This document shows positions 52,315 through 61,451 of a stretch of 64,000 nucleotides of DNA, piece after piece (position 1 is the first letter of the stretch; each line of letters begins with the position of its first letter). The position numbers and the translations under genes are program-made. The stretch lies in NCBI GenBank assembly GCA_965116055.1, contig OZ220466.1:1116001-1180000 (forward strand). The letters run 5' to 3'. The notes under the pieces were generated by a model. It was given only the letters and a program-made list of their open reading frames with translations, was not told where the DNA came from and did not search any database. Source of the stretch: Bin55 sp965116055. GTDB taxonomy: Bacteria > Pseudomonadota > Gammaproteobacteria > Pseudomonadales > Azotimanducaceae.

Positions 52315-53115
52315 ATGCCTCCCCCAATTGTTCTCGCCATAGGCGGATTTGATGGTTCTGGTGGTGCCGGCGTATTAGCCGATGCCCGATCGATTCAGTT
52401 GAATGGCGGTTATGCTTGCTCCGTTCTAACTGCCATCTCGGCGCAAAACACAAGTAGCGTTAGAGAGGTTGATGCTGTTGATGGACGATTCGTCCGTCGA
52501 CAGCTTGACGTGATTTTCGACGATGTACGGGTTGACGCCGTCAAAGTCGGTCTCATTCCAAATAGAGATTGTCTTGACGCGTTGGTCGAATTTTTGATAG
52601 AAAGAGTATTTGACGGACCTATCGTACTGGATCCTGTGTTTCAGTCGTCAAGCGGTACACGCTTTATTGACGACGCGACGGTGATTGCGATGCGGGATTT
52701 GCTCTTTCCGCGTGTTGAGATTGTTACGCCTAATATTGATGAAGCGGAGACCCTCGCTGGTCAGTCAATTAACGATGTTGCTGGCGCGATTCGTGCGGGA
52801 AAACGGATATTAGCTAGTGGTTGCGAGCATGTTGTGGTTAAAGGCGGTCATTTGACAAAGTCGCGTGGCACAGATGTTTGGTATCGCGAAGATTCATATG
52901 AATTACTACACGCGACGATCTCCTATGCAGGCTCCGTGCGTGGTACAGGGTGCATGTTCGCCTCTGCGTTGGCGACCTACCTTGCTAGGAAGGTGTCGGT
53001 TCGGAAGGCTATATCTTCTGCTAAAGTGTTCGTTGAACGGACGCTTGTGCACCGCTATGCGATAGGACATGGCATGCCTGTGACGACGGTAGGGATTCGC
53101 AGCGAAAACACGTGA
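52315..53115 (+). CDS. thiD: Hydroxymethylpyrimidine (phosphate) kinase ThiD
   Basis: 266-aa ribokinase-fold kinase that phosphorylates HMP and HMP-P for thiamine synthesis. The N-terminal GFDGSGGAGVLADARSIQLN, SVLTAISAQNT, the mid-part LIPN and the C-terminal VRGTGCMFASALAT (anion hole with catalytic residue region) match ThiD, though the usual Asp after GTGC is not in the standard GTGDTF form, as expected for this family. It overlaps thiE by four bases (GTGA). Confidence 0.92.
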   Translation: MPPPIVLAIGGFDGSGGAGVLADARSIQLNGGYACSVLTAISAQNTSSVREVDAVDGRFVRRQLDVIFDDVRVDAVKVGLIPNRDCLDALVEFLIERVFDGPIVLDPVFQSSSGTRFIDDATVIAMRDLLFPRVEIVTPNIDEAETLAGQSINDVAGAIRAGKRILASGCEHVVVKGGHLTKSRGTDVWYREDSYELLHATISYAGSVRGTGCMFASALATYLARKVSVRKAISSAKVFVERTLVHRYAIGHGMPVTTVGIRSENT

Positions 53116-53741
53116 AACCGGCTATACCGCGGCTACATGTGATCACGGACGAGGTGATGCAGTCGCAACACACGCACACAGCGTTAGCGCAGCTGTGCGT
53201 AAATGCCGGCGCGGATGGGATACAGTATCGCGAGAAACGAGCAGTATCGTCTCAACAGCGCATTCATACCGCGAAGGTGATGCAATCAATTTGCGAGGCG
53301 CATGGCGCTACGCTCATTATTAATGACTATGTTGATGTTGCAAGAAAGATACATGCCCCTGCAGTGCATCTTGGTCGTACGGATGAAAGTGTTAGCACCG
53401 CCCGCAAAAAGCTACCAGTCGACACGTTGATCGGCGGTACCGCGAATTCGATCGAAGAAGCGCTTCAGGTCAACGCACTCGATGTAGATTACATTGGCGT
53501 GGGGCCCATATTCGGCACGAAATCAAAGGCGTCGCCTGCGCCTACATTGGGAGTCGACACGTTGAAGGTCATCTGCGAAGCAGTTGAGAAACCAGTGGTC
53601 GCGATTGGCAACATTCAACTGGGGAACGTGGTTGAGTTGCTCTCGGCGGGCGCGCATGGCATTGCGGTCATCTCAGCGATTGTGTGCGCAAGCGATGTTG
53701 AATGCGCAACGAAGCAATTCTGTGACTTATTAAGCGATTAA
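53112..53741 (+). CDS. thiE: Thiamine-phosphate synthase ThiE
   Basis: 209-aa TIM-barrel enzyme that joins HMP-PP and thiazole phosphate. Substrate-contacting motifs are IQYREK, LIINDYVDVA, VHLGRTDES and YIGVGPIFGTKSK, with VAIGNI near the end. All are in ThiE form. The start is GTG 53112. The stop shares one base with the following paralogue. Confidence 0.93.
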   Translation: MKPAIPRLHVITDEVMQSQHTHTALAQLCVNAGADGIQYREKRAVSSQQRIHTAKVMQSICEAHGATLIINDYVDVARKIHAPAVHLGRTDESVSTARKKLPVDTLIGGTANSIEEALQVNALDVDYIGVGPIFGTKSKASPAPTLGVDTLKVICEAVEKPVVAIGNIQLGNVVELLSAGAHGIAVISAIVCASDVECATKQFCDLLSD

Positions 53742-54376
53742 TGTCTTCAGTTCGGGCCGTACCAAAAGTGATTGCGATCATTGATCTCGACTATGCGGGA
53801 GATCACTCACACTGGCTTGAGCTCATACGCAGACTGAATCAATTACCGGAAGATCCCTCGTTTTGCATTCAACTACGAGTGAAATCTGCGACTTTGGAAT
53901 CGGCTAAAGTATTAGCCGAGCAAGCGCGCAAAGTGTTTACAAACGATGGCGTTACGCTAAGTTGGAATGGCGATTCTGATATCGCGACGAATGCTGGTTT
54001 CGACGCATGCCACCAACCGCAGGCGAGCATTGGCAGGATGGCATCTGTTTGCTCGAAGCTGCAGTACAGTGCTTCGGTGCATAGTTTGGTTGAGTTGCAA
54101 AACGCGGAAGAAAAAAATGTGGACTATGTTGTGTTCGGCCCCGTATTCAAGCCGACTTGGAAATCGGTCCATGGGCAAGGTATAGAAACGCTCAGGCTTG
54201 TAACGGTAAGCGCTACTGTACCCGTGGTCGCACTCGGTGGTATCCAGCTCGATAAGCTATCGGCATTATTTGAAACTGAAGTACATGGAATTGCCGTTTT
54301 ATCTAGTGTCATGGACGCGCCGAACCCAGTGAGACTGATGGTGGATCTTCTTACAAGTTGGCGACGTGTGAGTTAG
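53741..54376 (+). CDS. ThiE/TenI-like paralogue
   Basis: 211 aa, same fold as ThiE, with motifs in parallel: CIQLRVKSA for QYREK, DYVVFGPVFKPTWK for the ThiE GPIFGTK and VALGGI at the end. Substrate residues of ThiE such as the VHLG stretch and the INDY segment are replaced (ACHQPQAS, LSWNGD). It therefore looks like TenI (thiazole tautomerase) or a non-catalytic relative. Its place between thiE and thiC supports a thiamine role. It starts one base inside the thiE stop. Confidence 0.78.
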   Translation: MSSVRAVPKVIAIIDLDYAGDHSHWLELIRRLNQLPEDPSFCIQLRVKSATLESAKVLAEQARKVFTNDGVTLSWNGDSDIATNAGFDACHQPQASIGRMASVCSKLQYSASVHSLVELQNAEEKNVDYVVFGPVFKPTWKSVHGQGIETLRLVTVSATVPVVALGGIQLDKLSALFETEVHGIAVLSSVMDAPNPVRLMVDLLTSWRRVS

Positions 54377-54389
54377 CGTAGATCTGATA

Positions 54390-54417
54390 TTCGGTCAAAA
54401 GATCATAGATTTATAAT
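54390..54417 (+). promoter_or_regulatory. Probable promoter of thiC transcript
   Basis: A perfect -10 hexamer TATAAT at 54412-54417 lies just before the TPP riboswitch; the -35 candidate (TTCGGT at 54390-54395) is weak. This would start the RNA very near the first aptamer base. Confidence 0.45.
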
Positions 54418-54424
54418 AAGTATG

Positions 54425-54511
54425 TCGGGGTACCTCGTTCGGTTGAGACGCTCTAGGGGCGAACCCGTTGAACCTGATCCGGTTAACACCGGCGTAGGAA
54501 ACGATCCCCGA
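54425..54511 (+). ncRNA. TPP riboswitch (THI element)
   Basis: The conserved aptamer parts are in order: P1 strand TCGGGG, TTGAGA (usual CTGAGA), GAACCTGATCCGGTTAACAC (pyrophosphate/HMP-binding core), ACCGGCGTAGGAAA and closing P1 strand CCCCGA. It lies 30 nt upstream of thiC and is expected to reduce thiC expression when thiamine pyrophosphate is plentiful. The 3' P1 strand CCCCGATT (54506-54513) can instead pair with AATCGGGG (54528-54535) just before the thiC start, giving two exclusive folds. Confidence 0.93.
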
Positions 54512-54541
54512 TTCGAAAGCACCGCTTAATCGGGGAAAGTC

Positions 54542-56425
54542 ATGTCAGAGCAATACGACCTAAATACCAACGCTGGTATTGATTCATCTCTATTTGAACC
54601 GTTGGTTGGTTCCCGTAAGGTTCATGTTGAGGCTGGATCCGGCTTGCGCGTGGGTATGCGCGAGATCTCGCTCACTCCTACACCGCACCACGACGCGGGC
54701 GGTCAGAGCAAACTTGCGGCTAATCCTTCGCTGCGAGTCTACGATACGTCTGGGCCTTATACCGACTCCAATGTGAAGGTGGATGTTCGGAAGGGCATCC
54801 CACGGCTACGCGCACCTTGGATAGAAAAACGCGGTGATACGGATCCGTTAACAGTGTTTACATCCGACTATACGCGAAGTCGTAATCAGGATCTGCGTCT
54901 AGATTCGTTACGGTTTTCGCATGAGAGAACACCTCGGCGAGCAAAACCTGGTCAAAATGTGACCCAGCTGCACTACGCTCGCGCAGGCATGATTACGCCA
55001 GAGATGGAATACATTGCGACGCGAGAAAATTTGGCGCGTGCAAATCCTGAGTACTCGGGCGAAGTGCAACACCGGGGGTACGATTTCGGCGCTCACATTC
55101 CTGCAGAAATCACCCCGGAATTCGTACGCGATGAGGTTGCACGCGGACGCGCGATCATTCCAAGCAACATTAATCATCCAGAATCCGAGCCGATGATCAT
55201 CGGACGAAATTTCCTCGTGAAAATTAATGGCAACATTGGCAACAGTGCGGTGACTTCAAGTATTGAAGAGGAAGTTGTCAAGATGGTGTGGGCAACGCGT
55301 TGGGGTGCCGATACCGTCATGGATTTATCTACAGGTAAGAACATCCATGAAACGCGCGAGTGGATTATTCGAAACTCGCCTGTACCGATCGGTACGGTGC
55401 CTATCTATCAAGCGCTCGAAAAAACTAAAGGCGTGGCTGAGGATTTGACTTGGGAACTGTTTCGCGACACGCTCATTGAACAGGCCGAGCAAGGTGTCGA
55501 TTATTTCACTATCCATGCCGGCGTACGCTTATCCTACGTACCACTCACGGCGAAACGCACGACCGGCATTGTCAGTCGAGGTGGATCAATCATGGCAAAG
55601 TGGTGTCTTGCCCATCATAAAGAGAGTTTTCTTTACGAGCACTTTGAAGACATCTGCGAAATCATGAAACAGTATGACGTCGCGTTTTCGTTGGGTGATG
55701 GATTGCGTCCAGGATCTATTGCCGATGCTAACGATGAGGCGCAGTTCGCCGAGCTTGAGACGCTAGGCGAACTTACTCAAATCGCCTGGCGGCATGATGT
55801 GCAAACCATGATCGAAGGTCCTGGACACGTGCCGATGCACTTAATCAAGGAGAACATGGACAAGCAACTGGAATGTTGCGATGAGGCGCCGTTTTACACG
55901 CTAGGTCCGCTCACAACTGACATTGCCCCAGGTTACGACCATATTACATCGGCAATCGGCGCTGCAATGATCGGTTGGTACGGTTGTGCGATGCTGTGCT
56001 ACGTCACGCCGAAGGAACACTTGGGATTGCCTGATCGTGAAGATGTCCGTGAGGGAATCGTCACCTACAAAATTGCTGCTCACGCTGCGGATTTAGCGAA
56101 AGGTCATCCAGGAGCGCAAATGCGCGACAACGCGTTATCCAAGGCACGATTCGAATTTCGCTGGGAAGATCAGTTCAACCTCGGTCTTGATCCGGATAAG
56201 GCAACACAGTTCCATGACGAAACCTTACCAAAAGACTCGGCTAAAGTGGCCCATTTCTGCTCAATGTGTGGTCCTAAGTTTTGTTCAATGAAGATCACAC
56301 AGGAAATAAGGGATGCGGCTGGCAAACTGCATGATGAGGTGAGTATGGTTGATGTCGAGGCTGAAATGGCGGAGAAAGCGCGTGAGTTTCGCGCCTCAGG
56401 CAGTGAAATCTATCACCGAGTTTGA
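54542..56425 (+). CDS. thiC: Phosphomethylpyrimidine synthase ThiC
   Basis: 627-aa radical SAM enzyme turning aminoimidazole ribotide into HMP-P. The C-terminal iron-sulfur motif CSMCGPKFCSMKI is intact, and GPGHVPMHLI and LGPLTTDIAPGYDHITSAIG are typical. The length matches E. coli ThiC (631). It is controlled by the TPP riboswitch in its leader. The end overlaps thiO by 23 nt. Confidence 0.96.
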   Translation: MSEQYDLNTNAGIDSSLFEPLVGSRKVHVEAGSGLRVGMREISLTPTPHHDAGGQSKLAANPSLRVYDTSGPYTDSNVKVDVRKGIPRLRAPWIEKRGDTDPLTVFTSDYTRSRNQDLRLDSLRFSHERTPRRAKPGQNVTQLHYARAGMITPEMEYIATRENLARANPEYSGEVQHRGYDFGAHIPAEITPEFVRDEVARGRAIIPSNINHPESEPMIIGRNFLVKINGNIGNSAVTSSIEEEVVKMVWATRWGADTVMDLSTGKNIHETREWIIRNSPVPIGTVPIYQALEKTKGVAEDLTWELFRDTLIEQAEQGVDYFTIHAGVRLSYVPLTAKRTTGIVSRGGSIMAKWCLAHHKESFLYEHFEDICEIMKQYDVAFSLGDGLRPGSIADANDEAQFAELETLGELTQIAWRHDVQTMIEGPGHVPMHLIKENMDKQLECCDEAPFYTLGPLTTDIAPGYDHITSAIGAAMIGWYGCAMLCYVTPKEHLGLPDREDVREGIVTYKIAAHAADLAKGHPGAQMRDNALSKARFEFRWEDQFNLGLDPDKATQFHDETLPKDSAKVAHFCSMCGPKFCSMKITQEIRDAAGKLHDEVSMVDVEAEMAEKAREFRASGSEIYHRV

Positions 56426-57425
56426 GCACTTGGATATAGCGATCGTAGGTGCAGGATTAATCGGACGGCTATTTGGTTTCCATCTGGTGAAAGATGGTCA
56501 CACTGTGACTATATACGAGCGTGATGCACGCGATAAACCAAGCAGCAGCTCATATGTCGCGGCGTCAATGTTGGCTCCTCTCAGCGAGTATCCTGAGAGC
56601 GATCCGTTGATTTGCACGCTAGCTCGGCGGAGCTTGCGTGCTTGGCCTGGCTTGTTGACGGAACTCAACGTACCACACGCATTCGACGGCTCGGTCGCCG
56701 TGGCGCACGCACAGGACCTTCCGCTTCTGACGAAGTTCCAAAGCACCTTGAAAGGTGCTGGTCTTAAAGGTGTTCACGAACTTACGGCCAAAGAGCTTGT
56801 TGAGTTAGAACCAGGCCTTGCAGATCGATTTAGTACCGGATTGCTTTTACAGGGCGAGGGTTGGTTGGACAACCGCGCATTACTTGATGCGCTCGAAAGT
56901 CGTTGCGGTGAGATTTCCTTTGAATGTCCCGTCAATCCATCTGACTTACGAGGTGATGTGGTTATTGATTGTCGCGGCGCGGATAGCGATGATCCGACAC
57001 TGAGAGGCGTACGTGGAGAAGTGGTCAGGATGCGCGCCCCGGAAGTACAGTTGAAACGGCCGATTCGGTTGATGCATCCAAAATATCAACTTTATATATC
57101 GCCGCGTCCAAATAACGTCTTTGTTGTGGGCGCTACTCAGATCGAAAGCGCATCAAGATCCGCGATATCAGTGCGTAGTGCGCTGGAGCTCCTTTCCGCG
57201 GCATATACGGTACACCCTGGATTCGCGGAAGCTGAGATTCTTGAACTAGGCGTAGGGATTCGGCCGGCCTATCCCGATAACCAGCCGCGCGTGCGATGGC
57301 AGAAAGGTTGTTTGAGTGTAAACGGGTTGTATCGACACGGTTTCCTAGTTGCGCCAGCGATTATTCAGGATGCGATTGAAGAGGTTAGATCGCTATGCAG
57401 GTGCTCGTTAACGGCGAACCAGTAG
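56403..57425 (+). CDS. thiO: FAD-dependent glycine oxidase ThiO
   Basis: 340-aa flavoprotein giving dehydroglycine for thiazole synthesis. The N-terminal Rossmann motif is DIAIVGAGLIGRLFGFHL, and the C-terminal NGLYRHGFLVAPAI is typical of ThiO. The start GTG 56403 was chosen because it lies just before the FAD motif; an upstream ATG in the same frame lies deep inside thiC. Use of ThiO instead of ThiH implies the oxygen-dependent thiazole route. It overlaps thiS by 31 nt. Confidence 0.88.
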   Translation: MKSITEFEHLDIAIVGAGLIGRLFGFHLVKDGHTVTIYERDARDKPSSSSYVAASMLAPLSEYPESDPLICTLARRSLRAWPGLLTELNVPHAFDGSVAVAHAQDLPLLTKFQSTLKGAGLKGVHELTAKELVELEPGLADRFSTGLLLQGEGWLDNRALLDALESRCGEISFECPVNPSDLRGDVVIDCRGADSDDPTLRGVRGEVVRMRAPEVQLKRPIRLMHPKYQLYISPRPNNVFVVGATQIESASRSAISVRSALELLSAAYTVHPGFAEAEILELGVGIRPAYPDNQPRVRWQKGCLSVNGLYRHGFLVAPAIIQDAIEEVRSLCRCSLTANQ

Positions 57426-57592
57426 CGGTCGAACCGGGTCCGCTCGACCAACTGCTCGTCATCCTCGGTTACGAGTGCGAGAGAGTAGCCGTTGCCGTAA
57501 ATGAAACGTTCGTACCCAGACAAGAGTGGCCAACTCGACGGTTGATGGATAGAGATCGCGTCGATGTGCTTGCCGCCATCCAGGGCGGTTAG
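57395..57592 (+). CDS. thiS: Sulfur carrier protein ThiS
   Basis: 65-aa ubiquitin-fold carrier ending in AAIQGG, the Gly-Gly that is adenylated and thiocarboxylated. It begins MQVLVNGEPVAVEPG. The gene lies between thiO and thiG, with thiG starting at the next base after its stop. No thiF for its adenylation is present in the cluster. Confidence 0.93.
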   Translation: MQVLVNGEPVAVEPGPLDQLLVILGYECERVAVAVNETFVPRQEWPTRRLMDRDRVDVLAAIQGG

Positions 57593-58384
57593 GTGACTAA
57601 GACGAATTGGTCGGTGTATGGTACCGAACTATCTAGTCGATTATTCTTGGGGACAGCTAGATATCCCTCACCTGCTGTCGTCGAAGCCGCGATCAACATA
57701 TCGCAAGCAGACGTTATAACGACCGGTTTGAAGCGTCAAGCCCCGCGCGAAGGAGGCGGCAACGCGTTCTGGGAATTTTTGAAGCGACAGCCATGCCACA
57801 TCTTGCCGAATACAGCCGGCTGTGCGACTGCGAAGGAAGCAGTCACGCTCGCTCAAATGAGTCGCGAGATATTTCAAACTGACTGGATTAAACTGGAGGT
57901 TACAGGCGATGAGTACAACCTGCAACCCGAACCGTACGAGCTTGTAACAGCGACGCGCGAACTCATTCGACTTGGCTTCAAGGTATTTCCTTACTCGACC
58001 GACGACTTGGTGGTTTGTACGCGCCTAGCCGATTTAGGTTGTGAAGTCATCATGCCTTGGGGATCCCCGATTGGTACCGGCAAAGGCTTGATAAATCCTT
58101 ACGCGCTTACAACGTTGCGCCATCGCCTGCCTTCGGTCAAGCTCATCGTTGACGCAGGTATCGGTCTGCCGTCACATGCTGCACAAGCCATGGAACTAGG
58201 ATTCGATGGCGTTTTACTCAACACGGCTGTTGCGAAAGCGGACAAACCAGTTCAAATGGCGTGCGCCATGGCATTCGCAATTCAAGCGGGGCGCATGGCA
58301 TACGAAGCAGGCGCCATGGCGCCAAGCGAGACAGCCCAAGCCTCTACTCCTATCGTAGGTCGCCCGTTTTGGCACGCGAACTGA
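57593..58384 (+). CDS. thiG: Thiazole synthase ThiG
   Basis: 263-aa TIM-barrel enzyme forming thiazole phosphate from DXP, ThiS-thiocarboxylate and dehydroglycine. The Schiff-base Lys is in WIKLEVTGDE; VMPWGSPIGTGKGLINP-like and DAGIGLPSHAAQAMELG motifs are present. The start is GTG 57593. It is the last thiamine gene. Confidence 0.94.
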   Translation: MTKTNWSVYGTELSSRLFLGTARYPSPAVVEAAINISQADVITTGLKRQAPREGGGNAFWEFLKRQPCHILPNTAGCATAKEAVTLAQMSREIFQTDWIKLEVTGDEYNLQPEPYELVTATRELIRLGFKVFPYSTDDLVVCTRLADLGCEVIMPWGSPIGTGKGLINPYALTTLRHRLPSVKLIVDAGIGLPSHAAQAMELGFDGVLLNTAVAKADKPVQMACAMAFAIQAGRMAYEAGAMAPSETAQASTPIVGRPFWHAN

Positions 58385-58424
58385 CAGCACGCTTAAAACG
58401 TATCCATCAATCGAGAGATTTCTA

Positions 58425-59600
58425 ATGCCAACGCCACCGTTCAATTGGGAAGACCCATTCAATCTTGATGCACAACTTTCGGATGAAGAACGTGCGGTTC
58501 GAGAGAGCGTGCACGAGTTTGCGCAGGATCGCCTTATGTCGAGAGTACTTGAAGCCAATCGTAACGAACACTTCGACCGCAACATCATGAACGAGATGGG
58601 GGAGCTCGGGTTACTAGGTTCGACATTGCCAGAAGAATATGGCTGTGCGGCTTTGAACTACGTGTGTTACGGCTTAGCGGCGCGCGAGGTGGAGCGAGTA
58701 GATTCGGGATATCGTTCGGCGATGAGCGTGCAGTCATCCTTGGTGATGCACCCAATCCACGCCTACGGAACAGAAGCACATCGTCGACGCTATTTACCGA
58801 AGCTCGCAACGGGCGAGTGGGTCGGATGTTTCGGTTTAACCGAACCTGATCATGGATCAGATCCAGGTGGTATGAAGACGGTCGCAGTTGACAAAGGCGA
58901 CCATTACCTCCTAAATGGGTCGAAGACTTGGATTACCAATGCACCCATCGCAGATGTTGCGGTGATCTGGGCAAAACTCGAAGGCGTCATCCGGGGCTTT
59001 CTCGTAGAGCGCGGTGCCGAAGGGTTTTCGACTCCACGCATTGATGGCAAGATGAGTTTACGAAGTTCAGTAACGGGTCAGATCGTTCTCAATGACGTAC
59101 CGATTCCTAAAGATGCCATGTTCCCCGATGTAAAGGGCCTCGCAGGTCCTTTTGGGTGCTTGAATCGAGCCCGTTATGGAATTGCTTGGGGTTCCATGGG
59201 CGCAGCGGAATTCTGTCTACAAGCAGCACGTCAATATACGCTTGACCGCATTCAATTCGGACGGCCACTTGCGGCGAATCAACTGATTCAGAAAAAACTC
59301 GCAGACATGCAGACCGATATCGCATTGGGGTTGCAAGGCGCGCTTCGAATGGGCAGACTGATGGATGAGGGTATGTGCCCTGTTGAAGCGATCTCCTTGA
59401 TGAAACGCAACAATTGCGAGAAAGCATTAACAGCTGCGCGCGTCGCGCGTGATATGCATGGCGGCAACGGCATATCCGATGAATATCACGTGATTCGACA
59501 CGTAATGAATCTCGAAACAGTAAATACCTATGAGGGTACGCACGATATTCATGCTTTGATCCTGGGACGCGCGATGACTGGCATACAAGCGTTTCAGTAG
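58425..59600 (+). CDS. gcdH: Glutaryl-CoA dehydrogenase (acyl-CoA dehydrogenase family)
   Basis: 391-aa flavoprotein that oxidises and decarboxylates glutaryl-CoA to crotonyl-CoA in lysine and tryptophan breakdown. N-terminal FNWEDPFNLDAQLSDEER is typical of GcdH. CFGLTEPDHGSDPGGM and ARDMHGGNGISDEYHVIRH match, with the catalytic Glu in NTYEGTHDIHALILGRA. Other acyl-CoA dehydrogenases rarely share this N-terminus. The uvrC start directly follows the stop. Confidence 0.92.
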   Translation: MPTPPFNWEDPFNLDAQLSDEERAVRESVHEFAQDRLMSRVLEANRNEHFDRNIMNEMGELGLLGSTLPEEYGCAALNYVCYGLAAREVERVDSGYRSAMSVQSSLVMHPIHAYGTEAHRRRYLPKLATGEWVGCFGLTEPDHGSDPGGMKTVAVDKGDHYLLNGSKTWITNAPIADVAVIWAKLEGVIRGFLVERGAEGFSTPRIDGKMSLRSSVTGQIVLNDVPIPKDAMFPDVKGLAGPFGCLNRARYGIAWGSMGAAEFCLQAARQYTLDRIQFGRPLAANQLIQKKLADMQTDIALGLQGALRMGRLMDEGMCPVEAISLMKRNNCEKALTAARVARDMHGGNGISDEYHVIRHVMNLETVNTYEGTHDIHALILGRAMTGIQAFQ

Positions 59601-61451
59601 GTGCCGCTGTTGTCTGCCAATCCCCTTCCTCCGGTCGCTGGCTTCGATTACGAGTCGATGCTTAATTCATTGCCGACGAAATGCGGTGTATACCGCATGC
59701 TTGACGCAAGAGGCAGGGTCCTATACGTTGGCAAAGCAAGGAATCTGAAGTCTCGGGTTTCAAGTTATTTCAGAGGTGGCGGATTGGCGTCAAAAACGAT
59801 CGCCTTAATGAATAAAACCTGCGATGTGCAAGTCACCGTACTTCAAAGCGAAGTCGAAGCGCTTATCCTGGAACAGACATTCATCAAACGCGAACGGCCA
59901 CCGTACAACGTCATTCTGCGCGACGGCAAGTCTTATCCATTCATCATGTTCAGTGAGCACGACTACCCACGTATCAGTCTCCATCGTGGTGCAAAACGCT
60001 ATGAAGGGCAATACTTCGGCCCATATCCTAGCGCCAAAGCAACAAGGGACACCATTCAGATACTACAAAAGCTGTTTAGATTACGCACATGCGACGATAC
60101 GTTTTTTAAAAATCGCGCACGTCCATGTTTGCAGTATCAAATTGGTCGATGTAGCGGCTCGTGCGTTATGGGCGTGGACAAACAGGCATATCAGTCCGAT
60201 CTCCGTCGCGCGAAGATGTTTCTGCGTGGTAAGAGCGATGAGTTGCTTAACGAATTCAAGCGCGCAATGAACGAAGCTGCAGCGAATCTTGAATTTGAAC
60301 GCGCGGCTACATTGCGCGATCAAATTGCGGACTTGGTAAAAGTCCAACAGTCGCAATACGTTGAAACGAACACGGGTGATGCGGATGTCTTCGGCATAGC
60401 TGCAGCGGGTCGCTACGTTTGCATTCAAGGCATGTTCGTTCGGGACGGTCGCATGCTAGGTCATCGCACATGGTATCCGCGCAATGAACTCGACCGAAAC
60501 GAGCATGAGTTATTGGGGGCTTTCTTGGCTCAGTTTTATTTGGGTGGGTTGGTGCGAGATTTACCGCGCGAAGTGCTGACCACTGTACCGATCGAAGACG
60601 AATGCACGTTACAGCAAGCGTTAACCGACTTGGCAGGGCGTCGAGTAGCGATTAGCTCTCACGGTATCACACAACGTGCGCGCTGGTTAAAGCTTATTCA
60701 GGAAAACACCGCGTTGGCACTCGGCGCATACATGGCGAAACGTAAAAACGTTTTCGAGAGGTATAGCGAATTACAGGATGTATTGGGTCTAGACGATATG
60801 CCGCAACGCATAGAGTGCTTCGATGTAAGTCATATTCAGGGCGAGGCTACTGTCGCCTCGTGTGTCGTATTTGATGGCGAAGGCCCGGTCTCATCGGATT
60901 ACCGCCGTTTCAATATCAAAGCGCCAATTGGTGGCGACGACTACGCCGCGATGGCAGAGGTTGTTGAACGTCACTATACAAAGTTGAAGTCGAATAATGC
61001 TAAATTTCCCGATATCTTGCTTATTGACGGTGGCCGCGGGCAGCTCAGTCGCGTCTTAGATGTATTGGCCGAATTGCAGATTGATGCGATCAAAGTCCTA
61101 GGCATTTCGAAAGGGGAAGGACGCCGACCTGAATTCGACACAGTTTGGCTTGACGGTCAGACGCCGCTGGATCTTGATCCAAATAGCGGCGCTTTGCATT
61201 TATTGCAACAGATTCGTGATGAAGCCCATCGATTTGCCATCACTGGACATCGGAACCAGCGCCAAAAGCGTCGTCGCCGTTCAGAGTTGGATGAAATTGA
61301 TGGCGTCGGCCCAAAGCGCAAGCGCGAATTGCTTACTCATTTCGGTTCGGTTGCTTCAATAAAAGGTGCATCACTCGAAGAATTAAGGAAAGTGCCTGGG
61401 ATTAGTAGGATGTTAGCGAGCAAAATCTACGGCGTATTTCATGATGGCTAG
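59601..61451 (+). CDS. uvrC: Excinuclease ABC subunit C
   Basis: 616-aa nucleotide excision repair nuclease. The N-terminal GIY-YIG domain reads GVYRMLDARGRVLYVGKARN, followed by a UVR motif (ANLEFERAATLRDQI). The C-terminal RNase H-like nuclease has ECFDVSHIQGEATVAS and LLIDGGRGQL. A double helix-hairpin-helix ends the protein (IDGVGPKRKRELLTHFGS, LRKVPGISRMLASKIY). The start GTG 59601 lies at the base after the gcdH stop. The pair uvrC-pgsA is conserved. Confidence 0.95.
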   Translation: MPLLSANPLPPVAGFDYESMLNSLPTKCGVYRMLDARGRVLYVGKARNLKSRVSSYFRGGGLASKTIALMNKTCDVQVTVLQSEVEALILEQTFIKRERPPYNVILRDGKSYPFIMFSEHDYPRISLHRGAKRYEGQYFGPYPSAKATRDTIQILQKLFRLRTCDDTFFKNRARPCLQYQIGRCSGSCVMGVDKQAYQSDLRRAKMFLRGKSDELLNEFKRAMNEAAANLEFERAATLRDQIADLVKVQQSQYVETNTGDADVFGIAAAGRYVCIQGMFVRDGRMLGHRTWYPRNELDRNEHELLGAFLAQFYLGGLVRDLPREVLTTVPIEDECTLQQALTDLAGRRVAISSHGITQRARWLKLIQENTALALGAYMAKRKNVFERYSELQDVLGLDDMPQRIECFDVSHIQGEATVASCVVFDGEGPVSSDYRRFNIKAPIGGDDYAAMAEVVERHYTKLKSNNAKFPDILLIDGGRGQLSRVLDVLAELQIDAIKVLGISKGEGRRPEFDTVWLDGQTPLDLDPNSGALHLLQQIRDEAHRFAITGHRNQRQKRRRRSELDEIDGVGPKRKRELLTHFGSVASIKGASLEELRKVPGISRMLASKIYGVFHDG

